This document shows, piece by piece, positions 27,648-35,454 of a stretch of 64,000 nt of DNA. A program made the position numbers and the translations under genes. Location of the stretch: contig NZ_AUGT01000012.1 in NCBI RefSeq assembly GCF_000422805.1, forward strand, positions 62,001-126,000. The letters run 5' to 3'. This DNA is from Nocardioides halotolerans DSM 19273. GTDB lineage: Bacteria > Actinomycetota > Actinomycetes > Propionibacteriales > Nocardioidaceae. Within the stretch, counting starts at the first letter, position 1; each line of letters opens with the position of its first letter. The notes under the pieces are model-generated. The model was not told where the DNA came from, did no database searches, and saw only the letters and a list, made by a program, of their open reading frames with translations.

Positions 27648-27780
27648 GGGCGTGGCCGGGGCTGTCGCCCCGGGCTGGGGCGGCGCGTCGCGGGCAGTAC
27701 CTCGCGCCCCCATGGCGTAGCGCTACCCGCGCCGCGGCCAAGCCCCTTGACGCTCCGGGGCGCCAGCCCCGGCCACGCCC
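27648..27780. repeat. Long inverted repeat between convergent genes
   Basis: Arms at 27648-27673 and 27755-27780 are 26 bp each with a single mismatch, separated by 81 bp that itself contains GTAGCGCTAC and shorter pairing blocks. The whole could fold as one extended hairpin. It may terminate DUF3040 and TgpA transcription or be a miniature element; no open frame lies in it. Confidence 0.7.
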
Positions 27781-27824
27781 CGCGCATCGCCGTCGTTCCG
27801 TCATCACGGGTGGGGGGCGGATGC

Positions 27825-30212
27825 TCAACCAACGTGGTCGACGACGCGGCCCGCCATGGCGGGCTCGGCCGACCCCGCGGTGTGCGTACGCCGGACCGGC
27901 GCGCGGCGCACGAACACCGAGCGTGGCCACCAGCTCGCGGCGCGGCGGGCGCGCTTGGGGGCGCCGCCGTGGAGGGCCTCGACGCAGGTCTGCATCTCGG
28001 CGCGCCAGGTGCCGTGCTCGCTGCCGTCGTTGCGGGCGTAGCGGAGCCGCTCGAGCGAGTGCACGATGCGGTCGAGCGCGACGACGGCGTCCGGGTTGGT
28101 GTCGGGGCCGCGGCGCGGCCGCTCGGGGGTGTAGTCGTCGCGGGGGGCGCCGAAGAGCTGGACGAGGGCCTCGCGGGTCTGCCACGGCGAGCGGTGCTGC
28201 GGCCACGGCAGCCGGAGGTCGAGCGCGGTGTCGCGCAGCTCCTCCCACGCCTCCTCGGGGCCGAGCAGCCCGCGCTGGTCGCGGCGCCGCCGGCGCAGCG
28301 TGCGGGGGCCGAGGGCCACCAGGGCGAGCACCAGCACGAGCGCGAGGCCGCCGGCGACCCACGTCCACGGGAAGCCGCCGCCGTCGGACTGACCGGCCGC
28401 CTGAGCGTCCGGGGTGTCCTGCGGCTGGGCCTCGTTGGGGGCCCGCGTGGGCACGTCCTCCTCGCGAGGTCCGGTCGCGGTGGGGTCGTCGGTCGGGCCG
28501 ATGGTGACGTCTTGCAGCGTGTAGTCGGGCACCCCGCTGGCCCGGGTGGGCGGCGTGGGCTCGAACCGCACCCAACCCGACCCGGAGAAGAACAGCTCGG
28601 GCCAGGCGTGCAGGTCGTGGGAGCTGTAGACCCAGGTGTCCTTGCCGACCCTCTCCGGCTCGAGGAACCCGACCGCCACGCGGGCGGGGATGCCGAGCTC
28701 GCGGGCCATGACCGCCATCGCCGCCGCGAACTGCTCGCAGTAGCCGACGCGGCCGCCGTTGCCGTCGGTGAGGAAGCGCACCAGGTCGTCGCTGCCGTTG
28801 CCGAGGTCGACGTCGGTGCTGTACTCGAACCCACCGTCCTCGCGGAACCACTGCTGGAGCGCCACCGCCTTCTCGTAGCGCGTGCCCTCCTCGGAGGTCA
28901 CGTCGGTGGCGAGCTTCTTCACGAGCGGGTCGAGCCCGGTCGGCAGGTCGGTGAAGTCGCGTGACACCAGGGCGTTGACCGGAGGCGCCTCGGCGAGCTT
29001 GTTGACGTCGTAGTCGAGCTGGACCGACTGCAGCGTCCAGTTGAGCTGGGAGGTGTCGAGGTCGTCGTTGCTCGCGAGGAAGTCCATCGTCGAGACGTCG
29101 TAGCGCCAGTCGCCGGGCGCGTCGACGAGGCTCACCAGGGGGGTGGTCGGCAGCCAGGTGGAGCGGAAGTCGCGCTCCGCCGCCAGCCGGTAGTCGTACT
29201 TGGTGCGCTCGAGGTCCGCGGAGACACCCACGAGGCCGGGCATCGAGCCGTCGGCGGTCTGGCTGCTCGGCACCTCGCGGTCGCCGGAGCTCCACTCGTT
29301 GTCGCTGAACCGGTTGAGCACGGCGATGCGGAGGTAGGACGGGTTCGGGTCGTCGGTCGTGATCGTGAGGAGGTCGCGGTCCTCGCCGCGGACCAGGTCG
29401 CGCTTGAGGTCGACCATCGGGTTCTCGATGCTGATGTCGTCGTCGCCGCCGGAGCCCGGGCCGAAGTCGAACAGGTGCACGCTGAACGTCGGGATGAGGA
29501 TCGGTACGACGACCGAGAGCGCGGTGGCCACACCGCCGATCGCGCGCGCGCCGGTGCGGGGCCAGGTCGGCACGGAGAGCGGCTTGGGCTCGGAGTGGCC
29601 GTGGTCCTCCGCGAGGATCGGGCCCCAGCGGGCGATCTGCTCGGACTCCGCGAGGAAGATCATCGCTAGGAAGCCGACCGCCGTGGCCGTGTAGAGGACC
29701 CAGTGCGGGCTGTCGCCGGTCATGCTGACCGGGACGCTGTAGATGGTCAGCAGCGGCAGCCCCGCCAGCGGGACCCGGCGCAGGGTGCAGGCGAGGACGT
29801 CGACGAGCAGCAGGCAGGCGGCGCCGCCGGCGATCAGCAGCGGGTGGACGGGTGGCTCGCCGCTCGGGACCGGCGGTGCGAAGCGGTTCGCGCTCTGGGC
29901 GGCGTCCTGGAAGGCGAGCTGCAACCGGTCCCACGCGTCGCCGACCGGCAGCGGCGACCCGCTGACGAACGCGCAGACGACCATCGCGACCAGCACCACC
30001 TGCGCCAGCACGAGCAGCGCCCGGGGCAGCCGCCACCAGCGACCGACCGCGCCGGTGCCGGCGACCACGGCCGCGATCACGAACAGCGGGCCGAGCGTGC
30101 GGCCGAACTCCTGGGTGAAGCCCTGCCAGGTCAGCAGCGAGACGAGGGTGGTCGCGGCGGCGACCGCCGAGAGCCCGGCCATCGCCATCGGGTGCGAGCG
30201 CACGGCGGCCAT
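27825..30212 (-). CDS. TgpA-like transglutaminase membrane protein (DUF3488/transglutaminase)
   Basis: About 795 residues. Six or so membrane spans in the N-terminal 190 residues (DUF3488 part) are followed by an extracellular transglutaminase-like domain. The catalytic region is GRVGYCEQFAAAMAVMARELGIPARVAVGF with the nucleophilic Cys, then YSSHDLHAWPELFF with His and Asp. A further span near 625-645 leads to a basic C-terminal domain of about 150 residues. Its substrate is not known; a role in envelope remodelling is assumed from family context. It is last in the MoxR-DUF58-TgpA operon with a 3-bp gap to the DUF58 gene. Confidence 0.9.
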   Translation of the reverse strand: MAAVRSHPMAMAGLSAVAAATTLVSLLTWQGFTQEFGRTLGPLFVIAAVVAGTGAVGRWWRLPRALLVLAQVVLVAMVVCAFVSGSPLPVGDAWDRLQLAFQDAAQSANRFAPPVPSGEPPVHPLLIAGGAACLLLVDVLACTLRRVPLAGLPLLTIYSVPVSMTGDSPHWVLYTATAVGFLAMIFLAESEQIARWGPILAEDHGHSEPKPLSVPTWPRTGARAIGGVATALSVVVPILIPTFSVHLFDFGPGSGGDDDISIENPMVDLKRDLVRGEDRDLLTITTDDPNPSYLRIAVLNRFSDNEWSSGDREVPSSQTADGSMPGLVGVSADLERTKYDYRLAAERDFRSTWLPTTPLVSLVDAPGDWRYDVSTMDFLASNDDLDTSQLNWTLQSVQLDYDVNKLAEAPPVNALVSRDFTDLPTGLDPLVKKLATDVTSEEGTRYEKAVALQQWFREDGGFEYSTDVDLGNGSDDLVRFLTDGNGGRVGYCEQFAAAMAVMARELGIPARVAVGFLEPERVGKDTWVYSSHDLHAWPELFFSGSGWVRFEPTPPTRASGVPDYTLQDVTIGPTDDPTATGPREEDVPTRAPNEAQPQDTPDAQAAGQSDGGGFPWTWVAGGLALVLVLALVALGPRTLRRRRRDQRGLLGPEEAWEELRDTALDLRLPWPQHRSPWQTREALVQLFGAPRDDYTPERPRRGPDTNPDAVVALDRIVHSLERLRYARNDGSEHGTWRAEMQTCVEALHGGAPKRARRAASWWPRSVFVRRAPVRRTHTAGSAEPAMAGRVVDHVG

Positions 30213-30215
30213 GCC

Positions 30216-31532
30216 CTAGACCCCCTCAGGCAGGAAGGACTCGGCGCCGGCCGGGACCGAGACGGGCGGCTCAGGAGCGACGCCGCGCGACCGTGAGCTC
30301 TGGGTGTGCCGGCGTCCGAGCTCCTCCCAGACGGTCTCGAGCCGGTCGGCGGGGCCGAGCGCGACCGAGCGCCAGCCCTGCTGGCTGAGCATGCCCGACG
30401 CGTCGCGACCGGCCTGCTCGGGGGAGAGCCACGCGTCGACGTCGACGGCGATCGCGAGGGCCGAGCCGCTGTGCGCGTGCATCCGGCGCAGCACGGGCAC
30501 GTCGCGCTGGTCGACGTGACCGAGCACGGCGACCAGCAGCCCGTCGCCGCCCGCCTCGGTGAGCCACCCGGTGTCGAGGGCGGGCCGGGGGAGCGGCTGC
30601 ACGACCGCCAGGGCCTCGAGCAGCGGGCCGGTGTTGAGGTCGGTCTCGCGGGTGTGCCAGTCGTTGGCGCTGTCCTCGCCCGCGGCGGTCACGAGCCGGA
30701 CCGTGAAGCCGCGCTTGCTCAGGTGGACCGCGATCGAGGCGGCCGCGGAGACCGCGGCCTCGAGCGAGGACGCGATGCCCTGGCCGCGGTGGGCGACGAC
30801 CCTGTTGTCGAGGAACAACGTGGCGCGCGACTCCCAGGGCTGCTCCTCGCGGCGCACCATGAGCTCGCCGACGCGGGCCGAGCTGCGCCAGTGGACCCGC
30901 CGCAGGTCGTCGCCGCGGCGGTACTCGCGGACGGTGACGTCCTCGGCGCTGCCCATCGCGAACGCCCGCGGCCGGTTGTCGCCCGAGCCGGTCCACGCCC
31001 CGCCGAGCGGGATGTGGCTCAGCCGCACCGTGCGCGGCGTGACGGTCAGGGGGACGGTGGTGCGGAACGCGCGGCCGAGCTCGACGAGGCCGAACGGGTC
31101 CTTGACCCGCACGGTGACGGGACCGATCTCGAAGCGGCCGCGGACGTCGGAGCGGATCTGGTAGGTCACGTCGCGGTGCCAGCCGTGGCCGATGCCCTCG
31201 AGGACGAACCGCGGCCGGGTGCCGAGCACGTAGGGGAGGTGGTCCTCGAGGAGGAGGACGCCGCTGGGCGCGCGGCCCTCGTTGACCAGCGACAGGCTCA
31301 CCGACGCGGGCTGGCCGGCGGCGACCAGCTGCGGGTTGACCGTGCGCACCAGGGCCAGCCGGTAGCGGCTGCGGCCGATGAAGAAGGCGCTGACGAGCGG
31401 AAGGGCCAGGACCAGCACGCCGACGCGGCTCAGCGAGGTCTGGCCGAGCACGATCGCGCAGACGATCGCGGTGATGCCCGCGGCCACGAACGCCCGCCCG
31501 CGGACCGTGAGCCCGGAGAGTGCCTCGCGCAT
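30216..31532 (-). CDS. DUF58 domain-containing protein
   Basis: About 438 residues. Two N-terminal spans at about 10-30 and 35-55 precede a DUF58/von Willebrand A-like domain whose key block is YRRGDDLRRVHWRSSARVGELMVRREE. LFLDNRV further on is where the MIDAS-type Asp falls. Proteins of this type are found with MoxR ATPases and are thought to be helped into shape by them. It lies between MoxR and TgpA in a minus-strand operon: 13 bp from moxR and 3 bp from tgpA. The last 40 residues are Pro-rich and not conserved. Confidence 0.88.
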   Translation of the reverse strand: MREALSGLTVRGRAFVAAGITAIVCAIVLGQTSLSRVGVLVLALPLVSAFFIGRSRYRLALVRTVNPQLVAAGQPASVSLSLVNEGRAPSGVLLLEDHLPYVLGTRPRFVLEGIGHGWHRDVTYQIRSDVRGRFEIGPVTVRVKDPFGLVELGRAFRTTVPLTVTPRTVRLSHIPLGGAWTGSGDNRPRAFAMGSAEDVTVREYRRGDDLRRVHWRSSARVGELMVRREEQPWESRATLFLDNRVVAHRGQGIASSLEAAVSAAASIAVHLSKRGFTVRLVTAAGEDSANDWHTRETDLNTGPLLEALAVVQPLPRPALDTGWLTEAGGDGLLVAVLGHVDQRDVPVLRRMHAHSGSALAIAVDVDAWLSPEQAGRDASGMLSQQGWRSVALGPADRLETVWEELGRRHTQSSRSRGVAPEPPVSVPAGAESFLPEGV

Positions 31533-31545
31533 GGGTCGCCTCCGA

Positions 31546-32529
31546 CTAGGAGCCGGCGGGCACGGGCACGCTCGCGACGATCGCGTCGAGGATGGCGGAG
31601 GTCGAGCGACCGCTCATCGACGCCTCGACGCTCGGCAGCAGCCGGTGGGCGAGCACCGGCTTGGTCAGCCCGTGCACGTCGTCGGGGAGCACGTAGTCGC
31701 GGCCCTGCATCGCGGCCATCGCCTTCGCGGCCCGCACCAGGTGGAGCGTCGCGCGCGGCGACGCGCCGAGGGAGAGCTCGTCGGAACGACGGGTGGCGGC
31801 GGTGATCGCGACGGCGTACCGCTGCACCGCCTGCGAGACATAGACCTGCCCGACGATGCCGATCAGCTTGCGGATCTCGGCGGCGTCGGCCACCGGCTCG
31901 AGGTCGTCGAGCGGGTTGGAGCGGGTGTGCGAGTCGAGCATCGCGATCTCCGCGGCCTCGACCGGGTAGCCGACGGACACCCGCGCCATGAAGCGGTCGC
32001 GCTGTGCCTCGGGGAGTGCGTAGGTGCCCTCCATCTCGATGGGGTTCTGGGTCGCGATGACCATGAACGGCGCGTCGAGCTGGTAGGTCGCGTTGTCGAC
32101 GGTGACCTGCCGCTCCTCCATGCACTCCAAGAGGGCGGACTGGGTCTTGGGCGAGGCGCGGTTGATCTCGTCGCCGACGACGATGTTGGCGAAGACGCCG
32201 CCGGGCCGGAACTCGAACTCGCGGCTGCTCTGGTTGAAGATCGACACGCCGGTCACGTCGGACGGCAGCAGGTCGGGCGTGAACTGGATGCGGCGCACCG
32301 AGCAGTCGATGCTGCGCGCCAGCGCCTTGCTCAGCATCGTCTTGCCGACGCCGGGCACGTCCTCGATGAGCAGGTGCCCCTCGCCGAGCAGCACCACGAG
32401 CGTGGAGGACACCACGTCGGCCTTGCCCTCGATGACCTTCTCGATGTTCGCACGGATCCGGCCCACTACCCGGGCCAGAGTCTCCAGATCGGCGCCACCA
32501 GCTGGGGCTGCCGCAGTCGGCGTCTCCAC
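31546..32529 (-). CDS. MoxR-family AAA+ ATPase
   Basis: About 327 residues. Walker A is LIEDVPGVGKTML, Walker B is VVGDEINRASPKTQ, followed by the sensor segment FMVIATQNPIEMEGTYALPEAQRDRFM. The C-terminal lid domain follows. MoxR ATPases act as chaperones for von Willebrand A proteins; here the DUF58 and TgpA proteins encoded downstream are the likely partners. It is the first gene of the operon, with a GGAAGGAAC site before GTG 32529, and is divergent from mraZ across a 284-bp gap. Confidence 0.92.
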   Translation of the reverse strand: METPTAAAPAGGADLETLARVVGRIRANIEKVIEGKADVVSSTLVVLLGEGHLLIEDVPGVGKTMLSKALARSIDCSVRRIQFTPDLLPSDVTGVSIFNQSSREFEFRPGGVFANIVVGDEINRASPKTQSALLECMEERQVTVDNATYQLDAPFMVIATQNPIEMEGTYALPEAQRDRFMARVSVGYPVEAAEIAMLDSHTRSNPLDDLEPVADAAEIRKLIGIVGQVYVSQAVQRYAVAITAATRRSDELSLGASPRATLHLVRAAKAMAAMQGRDYVLPDDVHGLTKPVLAHRLLPSVEASMSGRSTSAILDAIVASVPVPAGS

Positions 32530-32714
32530 GTCGTTCCTTCCGCTCCCTGTCTGTCACCACGGTAGGGCGTCCCGGCAACTTACGCGGTCGAGCGCGAAGC
32601 CCACGTCACTTCCACGATCACGAATAGGTCTCAGTTCAACCGCGCGGCCACGCGCCGGCCGCGAGCGCCCGCCAGGGAGGTCTCGGGGAGACGAGGGGAC
32701 AAAAGGGGTCGGAA

Positions 32715-32768
32715 GTGGTGAATGGTGGTTGACGGTGGAGTGAAGTGGAGTAATGTGGAGGAAAGTGG
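32715..32768 (+). promoter_or_regulatory. MraZ operator: six GTGG repeats at 10-bp period with embedded promoter
   Basis: GTGG occurs at 32715, 32725, 32735, 32745, 32755 and 32765, an exact 10-bp period; the last four read GTGGAG. TTGACG (32729-32734) and TAATGT (32751-32756) with a 16-bp spacer form a promoter inside the array. MraZ binds short direct repeats with a helical-turn period ahead of its own operon in other bacteria, so autoregulation is expected. The rest of 32530-32714 shows no gene. Confidence 0.85.
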
Positions 32769-32813
32769 AGGAAGCAGCCACCGACGACGACGAGCAGGTC
32801 ATGGAGGCGCCCG

Positions 32814-33245
32814 ATGTTCTTCATGGGCACCTACACCCCGAAGCTCGACGACAAGGGGCGGCTGATCCTCCCGGCCAAGTTCAGGGAGCGACTGTCGGAG
32901 GGGCTCGTGGTGACACAGGGGCAGGAGAAGTGCCTCGACGTCTTCCCGTCCGACGTCTTCATGGAGGAGGCCGACCGCGCCCGCGCCAAGGGCATGACCT
33001 CGCGGAGCGGGCGTGACCAGATCCGGATGCTCTTCTCGAGCGCCGAGGAGGTCGTGCCGGACAAGCAGGGCCGCATCCCGATCCCGGCGCCGCTGCGCGA
33101 CTACGCGGCGATCAGCCGCGACGTGATCGTGATCGGCGCGATGGACCGCGTCGAGATCTGGGAGCCGTCGCGCTGGCGCGACTACAACGCGGCCGCCCAG
33201 GAGACCTTCGCCGACCTCGACGAGGACGGCCGTCCGCAGGACTGA
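32814..33245 (+). CDS. mraZ: Transcriptional regulator MraZ
   Basis: About 143 residues, the usual MraZ length, with two AbrB-like half domains: GTYTPKLDDKGRLILPAKFRERL at the N-terminus and EEVVPDKQGRIPIPAPLRDYA in the second half. It forms a ring-shaped oligomer in other species and represses or activates the dcw operon from its upstream repeats, which are clear here at 32715-32768. ATG 32814 is taken because the conserved start is MFFMGTYTPKLDDKGR. The stop codon falls in the first copy of a 13-bp tandem repeat. Confidence 0.95.
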   Translation: MFFMGTYTPKLDDKGRLILPAKFRERLSEGLVVTQGQEKCLDVFPSDVFMEEADRARAKGMTSRSGRDQIRMLFSSAEEVVPDKQGRIPIPAPLRDYAAISRDVIVIGAMDRVEIWEPSRWRDYNAAAQETFADLDEDGRPQD

Positions 33246-33304
33246 CCAGCACGCACGACCAGCACGCACGACCAGCACGCACGACCAGCACGCACGACCA
33301 GCAC
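33244..33304 (+). repeat. 13-bp tandem repeat after mraZ (4.7 copies)
   Basis: Unit GACCAGCACGCAC at 33244-33256, 33257-33269, 33270-33282 and 33283-33295, then nine bases of a fifth copy at 33296-33304. The four full units are identical. The first overlaps the mraZ stop codon. Such an array can change in copy number without changing the protein. Confidence 0.95.
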
Positions 33305-33327
33305 CACCGGCAGCACAACTGAAGAGC

Positions 33328-33486
33328 GGTTCGCAGGGCGAGGTCTCGGCCCGCTCCCCACCTGAGCGTCCCCTGGCGCACCTTCCCCGGTGCCAGGCGA
33401 CTTCCCACCTCGGGTGTGCGCCAACTGGGACACCTTCCCCGGCCCCAGTCGGCAGCGGAGCGGCCTGAGACCTGGCCCTGCGAACC
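33328..33486. repeat. 30-bp-arm inverted repeat in the mraZ-rsmH gap
   Basis: Arms 33328-33357 and 33457-33486 are complementary at 27 of 30 positions. Inside, a further pairing of TGGCGCACC with GGTGTGCGCCA extends the fold, and CACCTTCCCCGG occurs twice. With the preceding tandem repeat this fills the 312-bp gap 33246-33557, which otherwise holds no gene. It could be a structured leader, an attenuator or a remnant element. Confidence 0.65.
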
Positions 33487-33557
33487 CTCCACTCCGCTCC
33501 ACCGACGCCACAGCTCCACCTCTTCCCCGCCGCACCGAGTCATCGAAGGGTCGATCG

Positions 33558-33707
33558 ATGAGCTACTCCACCGAGATGCCGCCGGCGCCACGCCGGGTGC
33601 GCGAGCAGGCCCGGGAGGCCCTCGTGCTGATGGCGTTCTCGGCCCTCACCTCGGTGGGGCTGGCCACCGCGCTCGTGGTCCTCGGCCACCTCGGACAGCA
33701 GGGCTGA
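33558..33707 (+). CDS. Small single-span membrane protein before rsmH
   Basis: 49 residues: a Pro-rich basic head ([17 protein letters not shown]) and one hydrophobic helix at about 22-44 ([20 protein letters not shown]). ATG 33558 has a GAAGGG site 8 nt upstream, and rsmH begins 1 bp after the stop. Coding is supported by position, ribosome-binding site and clean membrane segment, but no known family was recognised. A small division protein or leader-like coupling peptide is possible. Confidence 0.62.
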   Translation: MSYSTEMPPAPRRVREQAREALVLMAFSALTSVGLATALVVLGHLGQQG

Positions 33708-33708
33708 C

Positions 33709-34677
33709 ATGGCGAGCCCCGCTCACGTCCCCGTCCTCCTCGACCGGGTCGTGGCCCTCCTCGCGCCCGCCCTGCAGACCGAGGGCTCGGTCATGGTCGA
33801 CGCCACCCTCGGGCTGGGCGGGCACACCGAGGCCGTGCTGACCCGGTGCGAGCTGGCCCGGGTGGTCGGCATCGACCGCGACCCCGACGCGCTCGCGCGG
33901 GCGGGGGAGCGGCTGGCCGGCTTCGGCGACCGGTTCACACCCGTGCACGCGGTCTACGACGAGCTGCCCGACGTCCTCGACGACCTCGGACTGGGCCGCG
34001 AGGGCGGCGTCGACGCCGTGCTCTTCGACCTCGGTGTCTCGTCGATGCAGCTCGACGTGCGGGAGCGCGGCTTCGCCTACGCCGAGGACGCACCGCTCGA
34101 CATGCGCATGGACGGCACGACCGGCCCGACCGCGGCCGACGTCCTCAACACCTACTCCGCCAAGGAGCTGGCCCGGGTGCTCCGCGAGTACGGCGAGGAG
34201 CGCTTCGCGAGCAAGATCGCCGCGGCCGTGGTCCGCCAGCGCGAGCAGGCGCCGTTCACCACCTCGGCGCGGCTCGTCGAGCTGCTGTACGCCGTGATCC
34301 CCGCTCCCGCCCGCCGCACCGGCGGTCATCCCGCCAAGCGCACCTTCCAGGCGCTGCGCATGGAGGTCAACGACGAGCTGGCGGTGCTGCGGCGCGCGGT
34401 GCCCGCCGCCATCGACGCGATCCGGGTCGGCGGCCGCGTGGTCGTCGAGTCCTACCACTCCCTCGAGGACCGGCTGGTCAAGCAGGCGTTCGCCGCCGTC
34501 ACCAGGTCGGTCGCGCCGCCGGACCTCCCCGTCGTGCCCGAGGAGCTGCAGCCGGCCCTGCGGCTCGTCACCCGGGGCGCCGAGCAGGCCGACGAGTCCG
34601 AGATCGCCGCCAACCCCCGTGCCGCTTCGGTCCGCCTCCGCGCGGTCGAGCGCATCAAGGACAGGACCGCAGCATGA
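33709..34677 (+). CDS. rsmH: 16S rRNA (cytosine1402-N4)-methyltransferase RsmH
   Basis: About 322 residues. [13 protein letters not shown] at the start, [14 protein letters not shown] as SAM motif [34 protein letters not shown] and the end [13 protein letters not shown] are all diagnostic. It adds the N4-methyl group to C1402 in the ribosomal P site. It starts 1 bp after the small membrane ORF and its stop overlaps, as ATGA, a 25-codon frame that leads to ftsL. Confidence 0.96.
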   Translation: MASPAHVPVLLDRVVALLAPALQTEGSVMVDATLGLGGHTEAVLTRCELARVVGIDRDPDALARAGERLAGFGDRFTPVHAVYDELPDVLDDLGLGREGGVDAVLFDLGVSSMQLDVRERGFAYAEDAPLDMRMDGTTGPTAADVLNTYSAKELARVLREYGEERFASKIAAAVVRQREQAPFTTSARLVELLYAVIPAPARRTGGHPAKRTFQALRMEVNDELAVLRRAVPAAIDAIRVGGRVVVESYHSLEDRLVKQAFAAVTRSVAPPDLPVVPEELQPALRLVTRGAEQADESEIAANPRAASVRLRAVERIKDRTAA

Positions 34678-34751
34678 ATACCCATCGACACCGCTCGCAG
34701 AGGCGCTCCGCGCGGGGTGCTCTCGCTTCCGACGGGGCCCGACAGGCATGA
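34674..34751 (+). CDS. 25-residue basic ORF bridging rsmH and ftsL
   Basis: An open frame of 25 codons, rich in Arg and His ([15 protein letters not shown]), whose ATG overlaps the rsmH stop as ATGA and whose stop overlaps the ftsL ATG as ATGA. The double overlap would pass ribosomes from one gene to the next. There is no recognisable domain, and it may matter only as a coupling element. Without it the gap between rsmH and ftsL would be 70 bp with no strong ribosome-binding site. Confidence 0.4.
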   Translation: MNTHRHRSQRRSARGALASDGARQA

Positions 34752-35314
34752 GCACTCCCGCCCTCCAGCTCCGCGAGCGACTGCCGCGGCTCGCCGACGA
34801 GGCACTCGACCGGGCGCGGCTGACCGTCGTCCCCCGCCGCCGGGTCCGGGCGGCCCGGATGCCGTTCGTGACGCTGGTCAGCCTCATCCTCCTCGGCGGC
34901 GTCGTCGGGCTGCTCTGCTTCAACACCCAGATGCAGCAGGCGTCGTTCGCCGCGACCCAGCTCGAGGCGCAGTCGGACAACCTGGCCGCGCGCGAGCAGA
35001 CCCTGCACGACGACCTGCAGCAGCTCCGGGACCCGCAGGAGCTCGCGCGGCGCGCCCAGGCCGCGGGGATGGTCGTGCCCCAGACCTCGTGCACCCTCCG
35101 CCTGGCCGCAGCCACGACCCAGGGCACCTGTGCGCCGGCCACCGCCGACAGCACGCCGCCGCTGGATCCGCGCCCGCCGAGGAAGCCGGCCGTGCTCGAC
35201 CCCGACCCGGTTGTGGTGGTGGTGCCGCCGGCCGCCGGCGCGCAGGGCCAGGGCGGCCGCCATGACCAGGGCGGCCGGGGCCACGAGGGACACCACGACA
35301 CGGCGCGGGGCTGA
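34748..35314 (+). CDS. ftsL: FtsL-like septum protein
   Basis: About 188 residues. A basic cytoplasmic head, one span at about 38-58 (MPFVTLVSLILLGGVVGLLCF), and a coiled-coil segment (ATQLEAQSDNLAAREQTLHDDLQQL) followed by the DPQELARRAQAAGMV motif seen in actinobacterial FtsL/DivIC proteins. The C-terminal 60 residues are Pro- and Gly/His-rich and unlike the family. It would join FtsQ and FtsB-type partners to activate FtsW-FtsI. Identification rests on position before ftsI and on the coiled coil. Confidence 0.8.
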   Translation: MSTPALQLRERLPRLADEALDRARLTVVPRRRVRAARMPFVTLVSLILLGGVVGLLCFNTQMQQASFAATQLEAQSDNLAAREQTLHDDLQQLRDPQELARRAQAAGMVVPQTSCTLRLAAATTQGTCAPATADSTPPLDPRPPRKPAVLDPDPVVVVVPPAAGAQGQGGRHDQGGRGHEGHHDTARG

Positions 35315-35454
35315 CCGGATCCGGGCGACCGAGCGAGCAAGATAGCCCCACCTGCAACACCAGCCTCACCAGAGCACACGAGTCACACCAGTCATCACCG
35401 GCACCACCGGACCGCCCTTCCCCGCCGACCCACCCGAGAGACGACGAGAGACAC

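Noticed and set aside
33244..33304. Direct repeats after mraZ as a CRISPR array
   Set aside because: Units are 13 bp, contiguous and without spacers; no cas gene is present.
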